DNA from: Aliibacillus thermotolerans
GTDB taxonomy: Bacteria > Bacillota > Bacilli > Bacillales > Marinococcaceae
DNA length: 64,000 nt
Reading direction: 5' to 3'
NCBI RefSeq assembly: GCF_027853235.1
Contig: NZ_WKJG01000100.1
Span: 1 to 64,000 of the forward strand
The notes below the pieces were generated by a model that ran no database searches, was not told where the DNA came from, and saw only the letters and a program-made list of their open reading frames with translations. Below are positions 32,126 to 41,002 of the stretch, piece by piece (within the stretch, counting starts at the first letter, position 1; every line of letters starts with the position of its first letter). The position numbers and the translations under genes were made by a program.

Positions 32126-33093
32126 ACCCACACCTCAATGTATATACCGAACACGGCACAAACGAGTCCGGCAATCCAAAAAGTAACAACCACCCGCCAC
32201 TCCGACCAACCTGATAATTCAAAATGATGGTGAAGCGGACTCATTTTAAAAATTCGTTTTCCACTGGATTTATAAGAAATTACTTGGATGATGACCGACA
32301 GCGTTTCAACAACAAAGATTCCTCCAATGATAACGAGGATGAGCTCCATCTTTGTGACAATCGCAATGGCAGCAATGGCACCACCTAGTGCAAGAGAACC
32401 GGTATCCCCCATAAATACTTTGGCAGGATGGGCATTAAACACTAAAAATCCGAGCAGTGCACCAACGATTGTCGCTGAAAAGACAGCAACTTCTATCATT
32501 CCGATATGCCATGCCAATAAGGCATAAGCTCCAAAGGCAATCGCACCGCATCCAGCGAGCAATCCATCTAATCCATCCGTTAAATTCACAGCGTTAGAGG
32601 AACCGACGAGCATAAAAATGACGAGTATATAATAGAGAATTCCAATGTCTACTCCCAAACTTGTGCCTGGTACGTACACGTGAGTGTCAAATCCCGTCCG
32701 ATGCAATATAAAGAAAAAAAGGAGAGAAATAATCAGTTGCCCGATCAATTTCTGCTTCGAAGTTAATCCGAGATTTCTTTTCCATTTTATTTTAATAAAA
32801 TCGTCAAGAAATCCTACGAATCCAAAACCTAATGTAACAAATAACAAAAGAATGACTTCTGTTGTAAATGAGAGAACAAATCCTTGGATGACGATGGTTG
32901 TCACCAACAAGGCAAAAAGAATCATAATGCCCCCCATGGTTGGGGTACCGCCTTTTTTTAAATGCGTTTTTGGTCCATCTTCCCGAATACTTTGCCCAAA
33001 TTTTAACTGTTTTAACATGGGAAGGAAGAATGGCGCAACTATGACAGTCACAAAAAAAGCGAGGGCAAGTGCCCAAAATGTCGTCGCAGCCAC
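32122..33093 (-). CDS. mraY: Phospho-N-acetylmuramoyl-pentapeptide transferase
   Basis: Membrane enzyme that makes lipid I from undecaprenyl phosphate and UDP-MurNAc-pentapeptide. The 323-residue protein has about ten helices and the catalytic Asp clusters [10 protein letters not shown] and NLTDGLDGL, plus the C-terminal HHHFE motif. The start is GTG at 33093 with AGAGGAGGA. It overlaps murD by 4 bp. Confidence 0.95.
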   Translation of the reverse strand: MAATTFWALALAFFVTVIVAPFFLPMLKQLKFGQSIREDGPKTHLKKGGTPTMGGIMILFALLVTTIVIQGFVLSFTTEVILLLFVTLGFGFVGFLDDFIKIKWKRNLGLTSKQKLIGQLIISLLFFFILHRTGFDTHVYVPGTSLGVDIGILYYILVIFMLVGSSNAVNLTDGLDGLLAGCGAIAFGAYALLAWHIGMIEVAVFSATIVGALLGFLVFNAHPAKVFMGDTGSLALGGAIAAIAIVTKMELILVIIGGIFVVETLSVIIQVISYKSSGKRIFKMSPLHHHFELSGWSEWRVVVTFWIAGLVCAVFGIYIEVWV

Positions 33094-33108
33094 ATCGCTT
33101 CCTCCTCT

Positions 33109-34590
33109 CTAGTCGTCCTTTTCCATCTTTTTCAATGCTTTAATTGCTTTTTCTGCTTCGACACGATCATCAAAAGGAAATGTTTGATGACCGATTATTT
33201 GATATGTTTCATGCCCTTTTCCTGCGATTAAAACAACATCTCCTCGACGTGCTTTTCCAATCGCTTCTTTTATTGCTTCTTTTCGGTTGACTAGGACGGT
33301 ATAATTCGTTTCTCCGCGCACACCGGTAACCATATCTTGTAAAATTTTTTCCGGATCTTCTGTCCGCGGGTTATCTGAAGTAAAAATTGCATAGTTACTG
33401 TACTTTGTGGCGATACTTGCCATCTCCGGACGTTTCGTCTTATCTCTGTCGCCCCCACAACCGACGACTGTATAAATATTTCCTTCCGTCATCATTTGGA
33501 TGGTAGAAAGAACGTTTTCTAAACTGTCCGGTGTATGGGCATAGTCTACAATGACGGCAAATGATTGACCGACATCCACCGGTTGAAAACGGCCGTCTAC
33601 ACTTTCCGCTTGTTCTAAGGCAGAAACAATATTAGTCAGTGAAACTCCCTCCACCAAACCGACAGAAGCTGCAGCAAGAGCGTTATAGACATTAAATTTT
33701 CCCGCTAGCGGATAGTGCACTTGTTTTTCTCCCCATGGGGTCACAAGTTGGAAATTTGATCCAAACGGGGTCATCTCGAGCTGTCTCGCTTCGATATCGT
33801 TTCCTCTTTCTATTCCATATGTAAGTATTTGATGTGCACTCATTTTTTCAAAGTATGAAGAAGTTGGATCGTCTCCATTTAATATGACCATTTTTCTCTC
33901 ATCATACGTGTTACCAAGCTGTGCAAAAAGTAATCCTTTTGCTTGCGTGTATGCTTCCATTGTTTCATGATAATCTAAATGATCCTTTGAAAGGTTTGTA
34001 AATACTGCTGTATCAAAAGAAACCCCTCGTACTCTTCCAAGATCCAACGCGTGAGACGATACTTCCATAATACAGTATTCAATTTCCTTCTTGATCATCT
34101 CCGCAAAAGTCTGTTGCAGTAATATTGATTCTGGGGTCGTATTTTTCGTTTCAAATCGATCAGAGCCAATTTTTGTATATAAGGTTCCAATCAATCCTGT
34201 TTTTTTATTATTTTGTTGTAATATCGATTCTATTAAATGACTTGTCGTCGTTTTTCCATTCGTTCCTGTAATCCCGATCACGCGAAGTTTTTCACTCGGA
34301 TGGTGATAAAAATAAGCAGATAAAATCGCCATGGCTCGTTTTACATCCCGTACAAGTACAACTGGGATGTCGACATCCACCATGCGTTCCGCTACTATTG
34401 CTACCGCGCCATGTTGTTCCGCTTCTTTTGCAAAATCATGGCCATCTACACGATAGCCTTTTACGCAAAAAAAGAGGCTTCCTTCCGTCACTTCCCTAGA
34501 ATCCATCACAAGGGAAGTGACGGTTGGATTATGTGGTTTCGTTACAGTTTTCACGAGTAATTGTTCTGTTAATTCGTGTAAAGTCACCAT
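33109..34590 (-). CDS. murE: UDP-MurNAc-tripeptide synthetase (meso-diaminopimelate ligase)
   Basis: Adds the third residue of the stem peptide. The 493-residue protein has the ATP loop [17 protein letters not shown] and the mDAP-recognition motif DNPRTEDP near residue 410, which indicates diaminopimelate rather than lysine. A GGAGAG ribosome site lies before the ATG. It is 15 bp upstream of mraY. Confidence 0.95.
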   Translation of the reverse strand: MVTLHELTEQLLVKTVTKPHNPTVTSLVMDSREVTEGSLFFCVKGYRVDGHDFAKEAEQHGAVAIVAERMVDVDIPVVLVRDVKRAMAILSAYFYHHPSEKLRVIGITGTNGKTTTSHLIESILQQNNKKTGLIGTLYTKIGSDRFETKNTTPESILLQQTFAEMIKKEIEYCIMEVSSHALDLGRVRGVSFDTAVFTNLSKDHLDYHETMEAYTQAKGLLFAQLGNTYDERKMVILNGDDPTSSYFEKMSAHQILTYGIERGNDIEARQLEMTPFGSNFQLVTPWGEKQVHYPLAGKFNVYNALAAASVGLVEGVSLTNIVSALEQAESVDGRFQPVDVGQSFAVIVDYAHTPDSLENVLSTIQMMTEGNIYTVVGCGGDRDKTKRPEMASIATKYSNYAIFTSDNPRTEDPEKILQDMVTGVRGETNYTVLVNRKEAIKEAIGKARRGDVVLIAGKGHETYQIIGHQTFPFDDRVEAEKAIKALKKMEKDD

Positions 34591-34658
34591 ATGTTTACTC
34601 TCCTAAAATCAACAATTGATATGAATGATATCCGACATATATTGTAATTGGTTGTATC

Positions 34659-36578
34659 TCATTTGTCACGAAGATAAAGTCTGATCGTGCCACCTTCTTT
34701 TATTTTTTCTCCTGGCTGAGGAGATTGCATTACAATTCTATCTCCATTTCCCACCGTTTCCACATGAAGCGGATAATAAGCTTCATGCACTTCTTTTAAA
34801 GTTAAAGAAATGAGGTCTGGTACTTCAATATACGTTTGGTCATTCCAATCCATTTCTTTTTCCAAACCATCAGTACGTTTTTTTACTCCCATCGCTTTTA
34901 AACTATCTTCAATAATCGTACCGACAATTGGAGCTGCAACGACGCCACCAAACTGAACGGTATCTTTCGGATTGTCCACTGCTACATAGACCACTATTTG
35001 AGGATCATCGGCGGGAGCAAAACCGATAAATGAGACGATATGATTGTTTTCTAAATATCTTCCTCCTTTTGCTTTTTGTGCCGTTCCTGTTTTTCCTCCC
35101 ACCCGATAACCATCAACATATGCCCCTTTTCCTGTTCCTTTAGCAACTACATGTTCTAGTGCATTCCGTACTTTTTCAGATGTTTCTTGTGAAATCACCC
35201 GTTCTTTTTTAACTGGCGGATACGTTTCTTTCACTTGTCCTGTTTCCGAATCAATCCATTCTTTTGCAATTCGTGGTTGATACAAATAGCCTCCATTAAT
35301 GGCCGCAGACACTGCTGTCACTTGTTGGAGCGGTGTCACTGAAACACCTTGACCAAAAGACGTCGTCGCAAGTTCTAACGGTCCGATATTTTCCGGTTGA
35401 AATAATATCCCTGTGCCTTCTCCTTGTAAATCAATGCCCGTTTTTTTCCCGAAGCCAAAGGCGTCAATGTATTGAAATAAAGTATCCTTTCCAAGTCGTT
35501 CTCCTAGTTCGACAAAGCCTGGGTTACAAGAATTTTGAACGACTTCTAAAAAAGTTTGCTGTCCGTGACCTCCTTTTTTCCAGCAACGGAGTCGACTCCC
35601 ACCGACCTCCACATGGCCGTGATCATGGAATGTATCATGTTCCAAATCTACTTTTCCTTCTTCCAAAGCCGCTGCTAACGTAATGATTTTAAACGTAGAC
35701 CCCGGCTCGTACGTGGACCAAATCGGTTTGTTTTGATTATATACTTCCGGCGGCGTCTCCAAATATTCTTCCGGATGAAAATCCGGTCTACTACTCATCC
35801 CTAAAATGTCCCCGTTATTTGGATCGATCGCAATGGCAAGGGCTCCATCCGGATTGTAGGTAGCTTCTGCAATGTCTAGTTCTCTTTCTATGATCGTTTG
35901 GACGCGGTCATCAATCGTGAGCTTTAAATGGTCCCCTTTTTTTGGTTCCGTATATTGATCTGCAAGACCTGGCATTTGTTTTCCTTTTGCATCCGCATAA
36001 TAAGAAACGGCCCCACGCTCTCCTTGTAACTGTTCATCATAATATGCTTCAATGCCGGTTAATCCTTGGTTATCAATCCCTACAAATCCTAAGACGTGAG
36101 ACAAATATTTTCCTTTTGGATAGTGGCGCTTATTATCTTCCGCAATATACACACCGGATAATTCTAGATCGTGTACTTCTCGTGCTTTTTCTTTGCTTAT
36201 TTTGCGACCTTCGGGGTTTAAACGAACAATTCTTTCGTTTTTCGTCACCCAATCGTAGGCTTTATCTTCACTCACAAAAAGAACTTCCGCTAATTTTTTT
36301 GCCGTTTCTTCTCGGTTCTCTACTTGTTTCGGAACAACAAATACCGATGGAGCACTAATATTTGTCGCAAGTAATTCTCCATGACGGTCTAAAATATTTC
36401 CTCGTTCTGCTTCAAATGGAACCGTTTGACTCCAGGAGTCCTCGGCAAGATTTGTAAGCCAATCTCCCATTACAAACTGCACGTAGCCAAGGCGAACTAG
36501 TAGAATAATAATGGACACGAGACCAATGAGAAGTATGATAAAGAGGCGTTTCCGCACGACGACGGCAGTTGCACGCAT
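34659..36578 (-). CDS. spoVD: Stage V sporulation protein D (class B penicillin-binding protein)
   Basis: Transpeptidase for spore cortex synthesis with SpoVE. The 639-residue protein has an N-terminal membrane anchor, a dimerisation domain, the transpeptidase motifs PGSTFK (SxxK), SCN and KTGTAQ, and one C-terminal PASTA domain (VPDLISLTLKEV...). The start at 36578 (RATAVVVRKR) with GGTGGTG upstream is preferred over a long unconserved extension. Length and single PASTA agree with SpoVD rather than PbpB. Confidence 0.93.
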   Translation of the reverse strand: MRATAVVVRKRLFIILLIGLVSIIILLVRLGYVQFVMGDWLTNLAEDSWSQTVPFEAERGNILDRHGELLATNISAPSVFVVPKQVENREETAKKLAEVLFVSEDKAYDWVTKNERIVRLNPEGRKISKEKAREVHDLELSGVYIAEDNKRHYPKGKYLSHVLGFVGIDNQGLTGIEAYYDEQLQGERGAVSYYADAKGKQMPGLADQYTEPKKGDHLKLTIDDRVQTIIERELDIAEATYNPDGALAIAIDPNNGDILGMSSRPDFHPEEYLETPPEVYNQNKPIWSTYEPGSTFKIITLAAALEEGKVDLEHDTFHDHGHVEVGGSRLRCWKKGGHGQQTFLEVVQNSCNPGFVELGERLGKDTLFQYIDAFGFGKKTGIDLQGEGTGILFQPENIGPLELATTSFGQGVSVTPLQQVTAVSAAINGGYLYQPRIAKEWIDSETGQVKETYPPVKKERVISQETSEKVRNALEHVVAKGTGKGAYVDGYRVGGKTGTAQKAKGGRYLENNHIVSFIGFAPADDPQIVVYVAVDNPKDTVQFGGVVAAPIVGTIIEDSLKAMGVKKRTDGLEKEMDWNDQTYIEVPDLISLTLKEVHEAYYPLHVETVGNGDRIVMQSPQPGEKIKEGGTIRLYLRDK

Positions 36579-36689
36579 ACAAACACCACCATAAGGTTGA
36601 TAATAAAGTTCTATATACCTTATGCAAGTGTGTACAAACTCAGAACATTGTGCCGTAAACGTCGATACAAACAAAGTGCTTGAATCACG

Positions 36690-38873
36690 CTAATTCGTTT
36701 CTTTTTTCTCTTCCTCATTTTCATCCTCATCGTTTTCCGCCTCTTCGCGAAGTTTCTCTGGTTCTTGTAATTCTACGGTAATAAAATCATTCTCTTGCAC
36801 AATGCTTCCTGGCTCAATATTTTGATCTGTTACGTAGCCTGATCCTAAATGATCTACGCGAACGTTTAGTAGATCACCAAGACGTTTCACGTCCCGTAAC
36901 GACCATCCTGTCATATTCGGCATTGTTCGCTCACCGTTTGTTAACAAAAATACCTTTTCTCCAAAAACGAGCGGTGCACCTGCTTCAGGGAACTGAGCGA
37001 CGATTTTATTTCCATTTCCTATAATTATCGGTTTTAATCCGACTTCTTGTAAGGAGGTGGATACTTCTTGCGTTTCACGCTGCACATAATGGTCGATGTT
37101 CATCCCGCTATCTTCATAAATTTGTCCACCTTCTTCTTCAGAAAGGGATAAATTCATGTAAGATAGACTTTGTTTCATCACTGGATTAAATATTTTGGAA
37201 ACAGGGGCAGATCCCGTTTCATCCGCAGGTAATTGTGGTCGATCCACTGCGACATAGACGATAATTTTCGGGTCATCTACCGGTGCCATCCCTAAAAAAG
37301 AGAAAATATTTTGGTTCCGCCCTGACAAATAACCTCGCCCATTCGGGTTACTAATTTGCGCTGTTCCTGTTTTTCCAGCTACATCCAATCCTTCAATGTA
37401 ATAAGACTTCCCTGTACCATGTTCTCCAATAATGACTTGTTCTAATTTTTCCCGTACAATCTTTGCCGTTTCTTCACTGATCGGACTTCCTGCTACTTCC
37501 GGTTCAGCTACGTATTGATATTCACTCGTATTCGGATTATACATTTTATCAATCACGTATGGTTTCATCATTTTGCCGTCATTTGCGATGGCTGTAGCTG
37601 CTTGTACTAGTTGAATCGGAGTAAAAACACTTCCTTGTCCATAAGACGTGACAGCCGCATTAATGTTTTTCATATCCAGGATGGTACTCGTTGCTTCATG
37701 GGGCAAATCAATGCCCGTTTTCTCATGAAACTGAAAAGCTTTTAAATAATCATAGAATCGCTCTGGGGTAAGCTTTTCTAATGCTAACTTTGCAAAAGCA
37801 ACGTTGGAGGAGCGCTGTAATCCTTCATCATACGTAATCGTTCCCCACCCGACACCGTTATTATGGTCTCCTATCGTCGTATTTCCTATCGTATACGTTC
37901 CTGATTGAAAGGTTTCATTTCCGTTATATACACCTTCTTCAATGGCGGCAGCAAGGGTAAACATTTTCATGGTTGAACCGGGTTCAATGCGGTCGGAGAT
38001 TGCATAATTAGTATAATTTGTAATTGTTTCATATTCATTCGGGTTAAAGCTCGGGCGATTTGCCATTCCTAGAATTTCGCCCGTTTCTGCATTGGCAACA
38101 ATGGCGGTAATTTTTTTTGGTTGATATTCTTTGTCCACTTCCGTCATCGCTTGTTCTAAAACAGTTTGTATGTTTGTATCTATTGTAAGATACACATCAT
38201 TTCCATTTTCCGGCTCCGTAAAAATTTCATCTTTCTTCCATAAAGGAATACCGCGTGCATTCCGTTTGTAAGAAAGCGAACCGTGTTTCGGAGAAAGAGC
38301 TTCGTTTAATCCTGCTTCTAAACCGATGTGCGCCTCGCTCATATCTTTTGAAGTATAACCTAACACGTGAGAAGCAAATACTTGTTTCGGATAGTAACGT
38401 AGCGGTTCGGTGCGAAAATAAATTCCCGGTAATTCCAAGGCTTCAATCTCTTCTTTTTCCGATAACGTTAAAAACTTTGATCCCGGTCCTAATTCCACTT
38501 GAAATCGATCTCGACTTAACAATTCCACTAATTTTTCTTCTTCCATGTCAATATATGGAGCAAGAAGTTCTGCTGTCTTTTCCACATCCTCCACATGTCC
38601 CTCAAATTCTTTATCCAATACAGCATAAGCAGTATATGATGTGATTTCTTCCGCAAGGGTACTGCCATCACGATCAAAGATGGTCCCACGTTTTCCTTCC
38701 AACGTTTGAGAAGTGGTCCAGCGACTTTCCCCCATCGCTTCTAAGTCATGTCCTTTCACTTCTTTTCCTACTTGTATGTAAACGATTCTTCCGCTAAACA
38801 AGAGAAAAATGAAGAAAATGGTTGTTAATAGTAGCAGTGCGCGCTTCATGATTATTTTTCGTTGTTGTTTCAA
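36690..38873 (-). CDS. pbpB: Penicillin-binding protein 2B (division transpeptidase)
   Basis: Essential septal class B PBP. The 727-residue protein has an N-terminal anchor (ALLLLTTIFFIFLLF), the motifs PGSTMK, SSN and KTGTAQ, and a C-terminal part with two PASTA-like repeats, followed by an acidic tail rich in Glu and Asn. The start is read as TTG at 38873, six bases after AGGTGGGA; an upstream GTG at 38885 lies inside that site. It is preceded by an attenuator-like leader. Confidence 0.93.
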   Translation of the reverse strand: MKQQRKIIMKRALLLLTTIFFIFLLFSGRIVYIQVGKEVKGHDLEAMGESRWTTSQTLEGKRGTIFDRDGSTLAEEITSYTAYAVLDKEFEGHVEDVEKTAELLAPYIDMEEEKLVELLSRDRFQVELGPGSKFLTLSEKEEIEALELPGIYFRTEPLRYYPKQVFASHVLGYTSKDMSEAHIGLEAGLNEALSPKHGSLSYKRNARGIPLWKKDEIFTEPENGNDVYLTIDTNIQTVLEQAMTEVDKEYQPKKITAIVANAETGEILGMANRPSFNPNEYETITNYTNYAISDRIEPGSTMKMFTLAAAIEEGVYNGNETFQSGTYTIGNTTIGDHNNGVGWGTITYDEGLQRSSNVAFAKLALEKLTPERFYDYLKAFQFHEKTGIDLPHEATSTILDMKNINAAVTSYGQGSVFTPIQLVQAATAIANDGKMMKPYVIDKMYNPNTSEYQYVAEPEVAGSPISEETAKIVREKLEQVIIGEHGTGKSYYIEGLDVAGKTGTAQISNPNGRGYLSGRNQNIFSFLGMAPVDDPKIIVYVAVDRPQLPADETGSAPVSKIFNPVMKQSLSYMNLSLSEEEGGQIYEDSGMNIDHYVQRETQEVSTSLQEVGLKPIIIGNGNKIVAQFPEAGAPLVFGEKVFLLTNGERTMPNMTGWSLRDVKRLGDLLNVRVDHLGSGYVTDQNIEPGSIVQENDFITVELQEPEKLREEAENDEDENEEEKKETN

Positions 38874-38929
38874 TCGGAATCCCACCTTGTTCGGCTTTTG
38901 TGCTCAAACAAGACAAAGCCTGTCCATTA

Positions 38930-38968
38930 GAAAAACTCGGCATCTTCCCGAGTCTTATAATGATGCCG
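38930..38968 (-). terminator. Attenuator-like hairpins between ftsL and pbpB
   Basis: On the minus strand ACTCGG (38948-38953) pairs with CCGAGT (38935-38940) followed by TTTT, an intrinsic terminator. An overlapping stem CGGCATC/GATGCCG (38962-38968 with 38938-38944) uses part of the same arm, so the two cannot form together. A further hairpin (AAGTGACA/TGTCACTT) overlaps the ftsL stop, and GGCTTTG/CAAAAGCC precedes the pbpB ribosome site. This suggests partial or regulated termination inside the dcw cluster. Confidence 0.55.
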
Positions 38969-39055
38969 TATGTTTTTCTTAACCTGCTTACCATCTCACA
39001 GTAAAAAAAGAACAGTCTGAAAGTGACATCCCCTTTCGACCGCCCTTTTTGTCAC

Positions 39056-39439
39056 TTATTCCTGTACGTTTTCCTTTGGTGCTTTTTCTTGAATGATCCG
39101 TACTTGCTCATCATTCAGTGACATTCCCAACTCTTCTTTTGCATAATACATGATTCTTTCCGGAGCACTTAATTCCGCAACTTTCATTTGTAAGTTCTCA
39201 TTGATCTGTTGTTGCTCCGCAATATGTTGTTCTAACTGAACTATTTCTTGTTCTTTCGCATAAATGTTAGCATAATTCGTTACGACAAAAATACATAGAA
39301 CAATGGTTGCAATGAACATGAGGGCCATGAGACATTTTTCTCCCCGAGTAATTCGTGCTCTTCGGATACGCCGCTGTATTTTTTTCGTTTTGACATCAGG
39401 GGATTGTTCTACCATGAGAGAACGAGCTCTGTTAGCCAT
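39056..39439 (-). CDS. ftsL: Cell-division protein FtsL
   Basis: Small bitopic division protein of the FtsL-DivIC-DivIB complex. The 127-residue protein has a basic N terminus, one membrane helix (CLMALMFIATIVLCIFVVTN) and a leucine-zipper-like coiled coil (KEQEIVQLEQHIAEQQQINE). The start at 39439 has TAGGAGGAA; an in-frame ATG at 39466 would run into rsmH. Confidence 0.92.
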   Translation of the reverse strand: MANRARSLMVEQSPDVKTKKIQRRIRRARITRGEKCLMALMFIATIVLCIFVVTNYANIYAKEQEIVQLEQHIAEQQQINENLQMKVAELSAPERIMYYAKEELGMSLNDEQVRIIQEKAPKENVQE

Positions 39440-39449
39440 GTCATTCCTC

Positions 39450-40388
39450 CTATCTTTTTTCCGCAATGCGAAGTTTAGCTGAATGGGCCCGATGATTTCT
39501 CTTTAATTCTTCTTCTGAGGCGGTAATTGGTTTTTTTGTGATCAGTTTTAAGATAGGCTCCGCTCCTTCTGGAATGACCGGGAGACCTTTTGGTAAAGTC
39601 GGATTGGAACTCTTTTTTTTAAACAATCGTTTACAAATACGATCTTCCAAAGAATGAAACGTAATCACCGCAATTCGGCCTTTTTTATTTAACAAATGAA
39701 TTGCGTCAGTAAGGGCTGTCTCTAATACTTTTAATTCATCGTTGACTGCAATTCGAATTGCTTGAAACGTTCGCTTTGCCGGATGGCCACCTTTTCTTCG
39801 CGCAGGAGCTGGTATTGCTTCTTTCACTATTTCCGTTAACTCTAAAGTTGTTTCTATCGGTTTCTTTTTACGTTTAGCTTCAATCCGTCTTGCAATTTGT
39901 TTCGCAAACTTTTCCTCACCGTATCGAGAAAGAATGAAGTGAAGGTCTTCATAACTCCATTCATTCACAACCTCTCTTGCTGTTAGTGATTGCTTGCGGT
40001 TCATACGCATATCAAGGGGAGCATCGAATCGATAACTAAAACCTCGAGATGACGAATCAAATTGAGGGGAAGAAACTCCAAGGTCAAATAAAATACCATC
40101 AACCCCGTTCACACCCCGAACACGCAATTCTTCTTTGATATGTATAAAGTTTGAGTGGATGACGGTAAATTGTCCTTCAAATGGAGACAACCGTTGTTGT
40201 GCTGCTTTGATAGCGATATCATCTTGATCAAAGGCATAAACATGACCAGAACCCGCCAATTTCGTTAATATTTCTTCCGTGTGTCCACCGCCACCAAGCG
40301 TACAATCCACATATATGCCATCTCGCTTAATGTTTAACCCTTCCATCGTTTCTTGTAACAGCACAGACTCATGTTGAAAAGACGACAA
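39450..40388 (-). CDS. rsmH: 16S rRNA (cytosine1402-N4)-methyltransferase
   Basis: SAM-dependent methyltransferase acting on C1402 of 16S rRNA (formerly MraW). The 312-residue protein has the N-terminal [10 protein letters not shown] and the SAM site [14 protein letters not shown], and [11 protein letters not shown] near the C terminus. The start appears to be TTG at 40388, eight bases after GGGG. It lies between mraZ and ftsL, the standard dcw order. Confidence 0.94.
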   Translation of the reverse strand: MSSFQHESVLLQETMEGLNIKRDGIYVDCTLGGGGHTEEILTKLAGSGHVYAFDQDDIAIKAAQQRLSPFEGQFTVIHSNFIHIKEELRVRGVNGVDGILFDLGVSSPQFDSSSRGFSYRFDAPLDMRMNRKQSLTAREVVNEWSYEDLHFILSRYGEEKFAKQIARRIEAKRKKKPIETTLELTEIVKEAIPAPARRKGGHPAKRTFQAIRIAVNDELKVLETALTDAIHLLNKKGRIAVITFHSLEDRICKRLFKKKSSNPTLPKGLPVIPEGAEPILKLITKKPITASEEELKRNHRAHSAKLRIAEKR

Positions 40389-40415
40389 CCTTTCTTCCCC
40401 TTTCTGTCACAAACA

Positions 40416-40847
40416 TTACCAATCAATATCCATCATATTTTCCGCAATGTCAGAAAATGAACTTTCGGATTCATTGAAATAGTCTTCCCACAATGGTTTG
40501 CTCCATACTTCCACCCGTGTCGAAACACCAATAATGACACATTCTTTTTCCAACTTGGCGTACGCTCGTAAATTGGCAGGAATTCTCACTCTACCTTGTT
40601 TATCCAATTCACATTCCGATGCGCCAGAAAAGAAAAAACGCGTAAATGCTCTTGTATCTTTTTTCGTGAAAGGAAGTGATTTTAATTTTTGCTCAAGACG
40701 TTCCCACTCCGAAAATGGATAAATGAACAAGCAACCGTCCATTCCCCGGGTCACGACAAAAGTAGAACCGAGTTCTTTTCGGAAACGGGAGGGGATAATC
40801 ATCCGACCTTTATCGTCTATGTTGTGTTGATACTCCCCCATGAACAT
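40416..40847 (-). CDS. mraZ: Transcriptional regulator MraZ
   Basis: DNA-binding regulator at the head of the dcw cluster. The 143-residue protein has two SpoVT/AbrB-like MraZ domains ([37 protein letters not shown]). The start at 40847 matches the MFMGEYQH start of B. subtilis MraZ. Decamer repeats that fit known MraZ boxes precede it, implying self-regulation. Confidence 0.93.
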   Translation of the reverse strand: MFMGEYQHNIDDKGRMIIPSRFRKELGSTFVVTRGMDGCLFIYPFSEWERLEQKLKSLPFTKKDTRAFTRFFFSGASECELDKQGRVRIPANLRAYAKLEKECVIIGVSTRVEVWSKPLWEDYFNESESSFSDIAENMMDIDW

Positions 40848-40881
40848 AAAAATACATCTCCCTCCACTTCTTAATATAAAG

Positions 40882-40911
40882 TTACCACATCCCCCCACTT
40901 TGCACCACTTT
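40882..40911 (-). promoter_or_regulatory. Three-unit MraZ box
   Basis: On the minus strand AAAGTGGTGC, AAAGTGGGGG and GATGTGGTAA follow one another with an exact 10-bp period. The unit equals the AAAGTG(G/T)N3 MraZ box described in mollicutes. A TATATT-type -10 lies just downstream, so the box covers the -35 region. Confidence 0.75.
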
Positions 40912-40931
40912 TTTTATCATTTTTTTCCCGA

Positions 40932-40961
40932 CAAAAAAAGCTCCCTGTTTCATAGGGAGCT
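40932..40961 (-). terminator. Terminator of bshC
   Basis: AGCTCCCT-loop-AGGGAGCT (40939-40961) is followed by seven Ts on the minus strand, separating bshC from mraZ. Confidence 0.9.
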
Positions 40962-41002
40962 AACAAAAAATAAGGTCTTTCTTCACCATTCATTGGGTAT
41001 TT

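Noticed and set aside
36579-36689. SigE promoter before spoVD
   Set aside because: Expected from B. subtilis, but only poor matches (CATAAGGT with no -35) could be seen.
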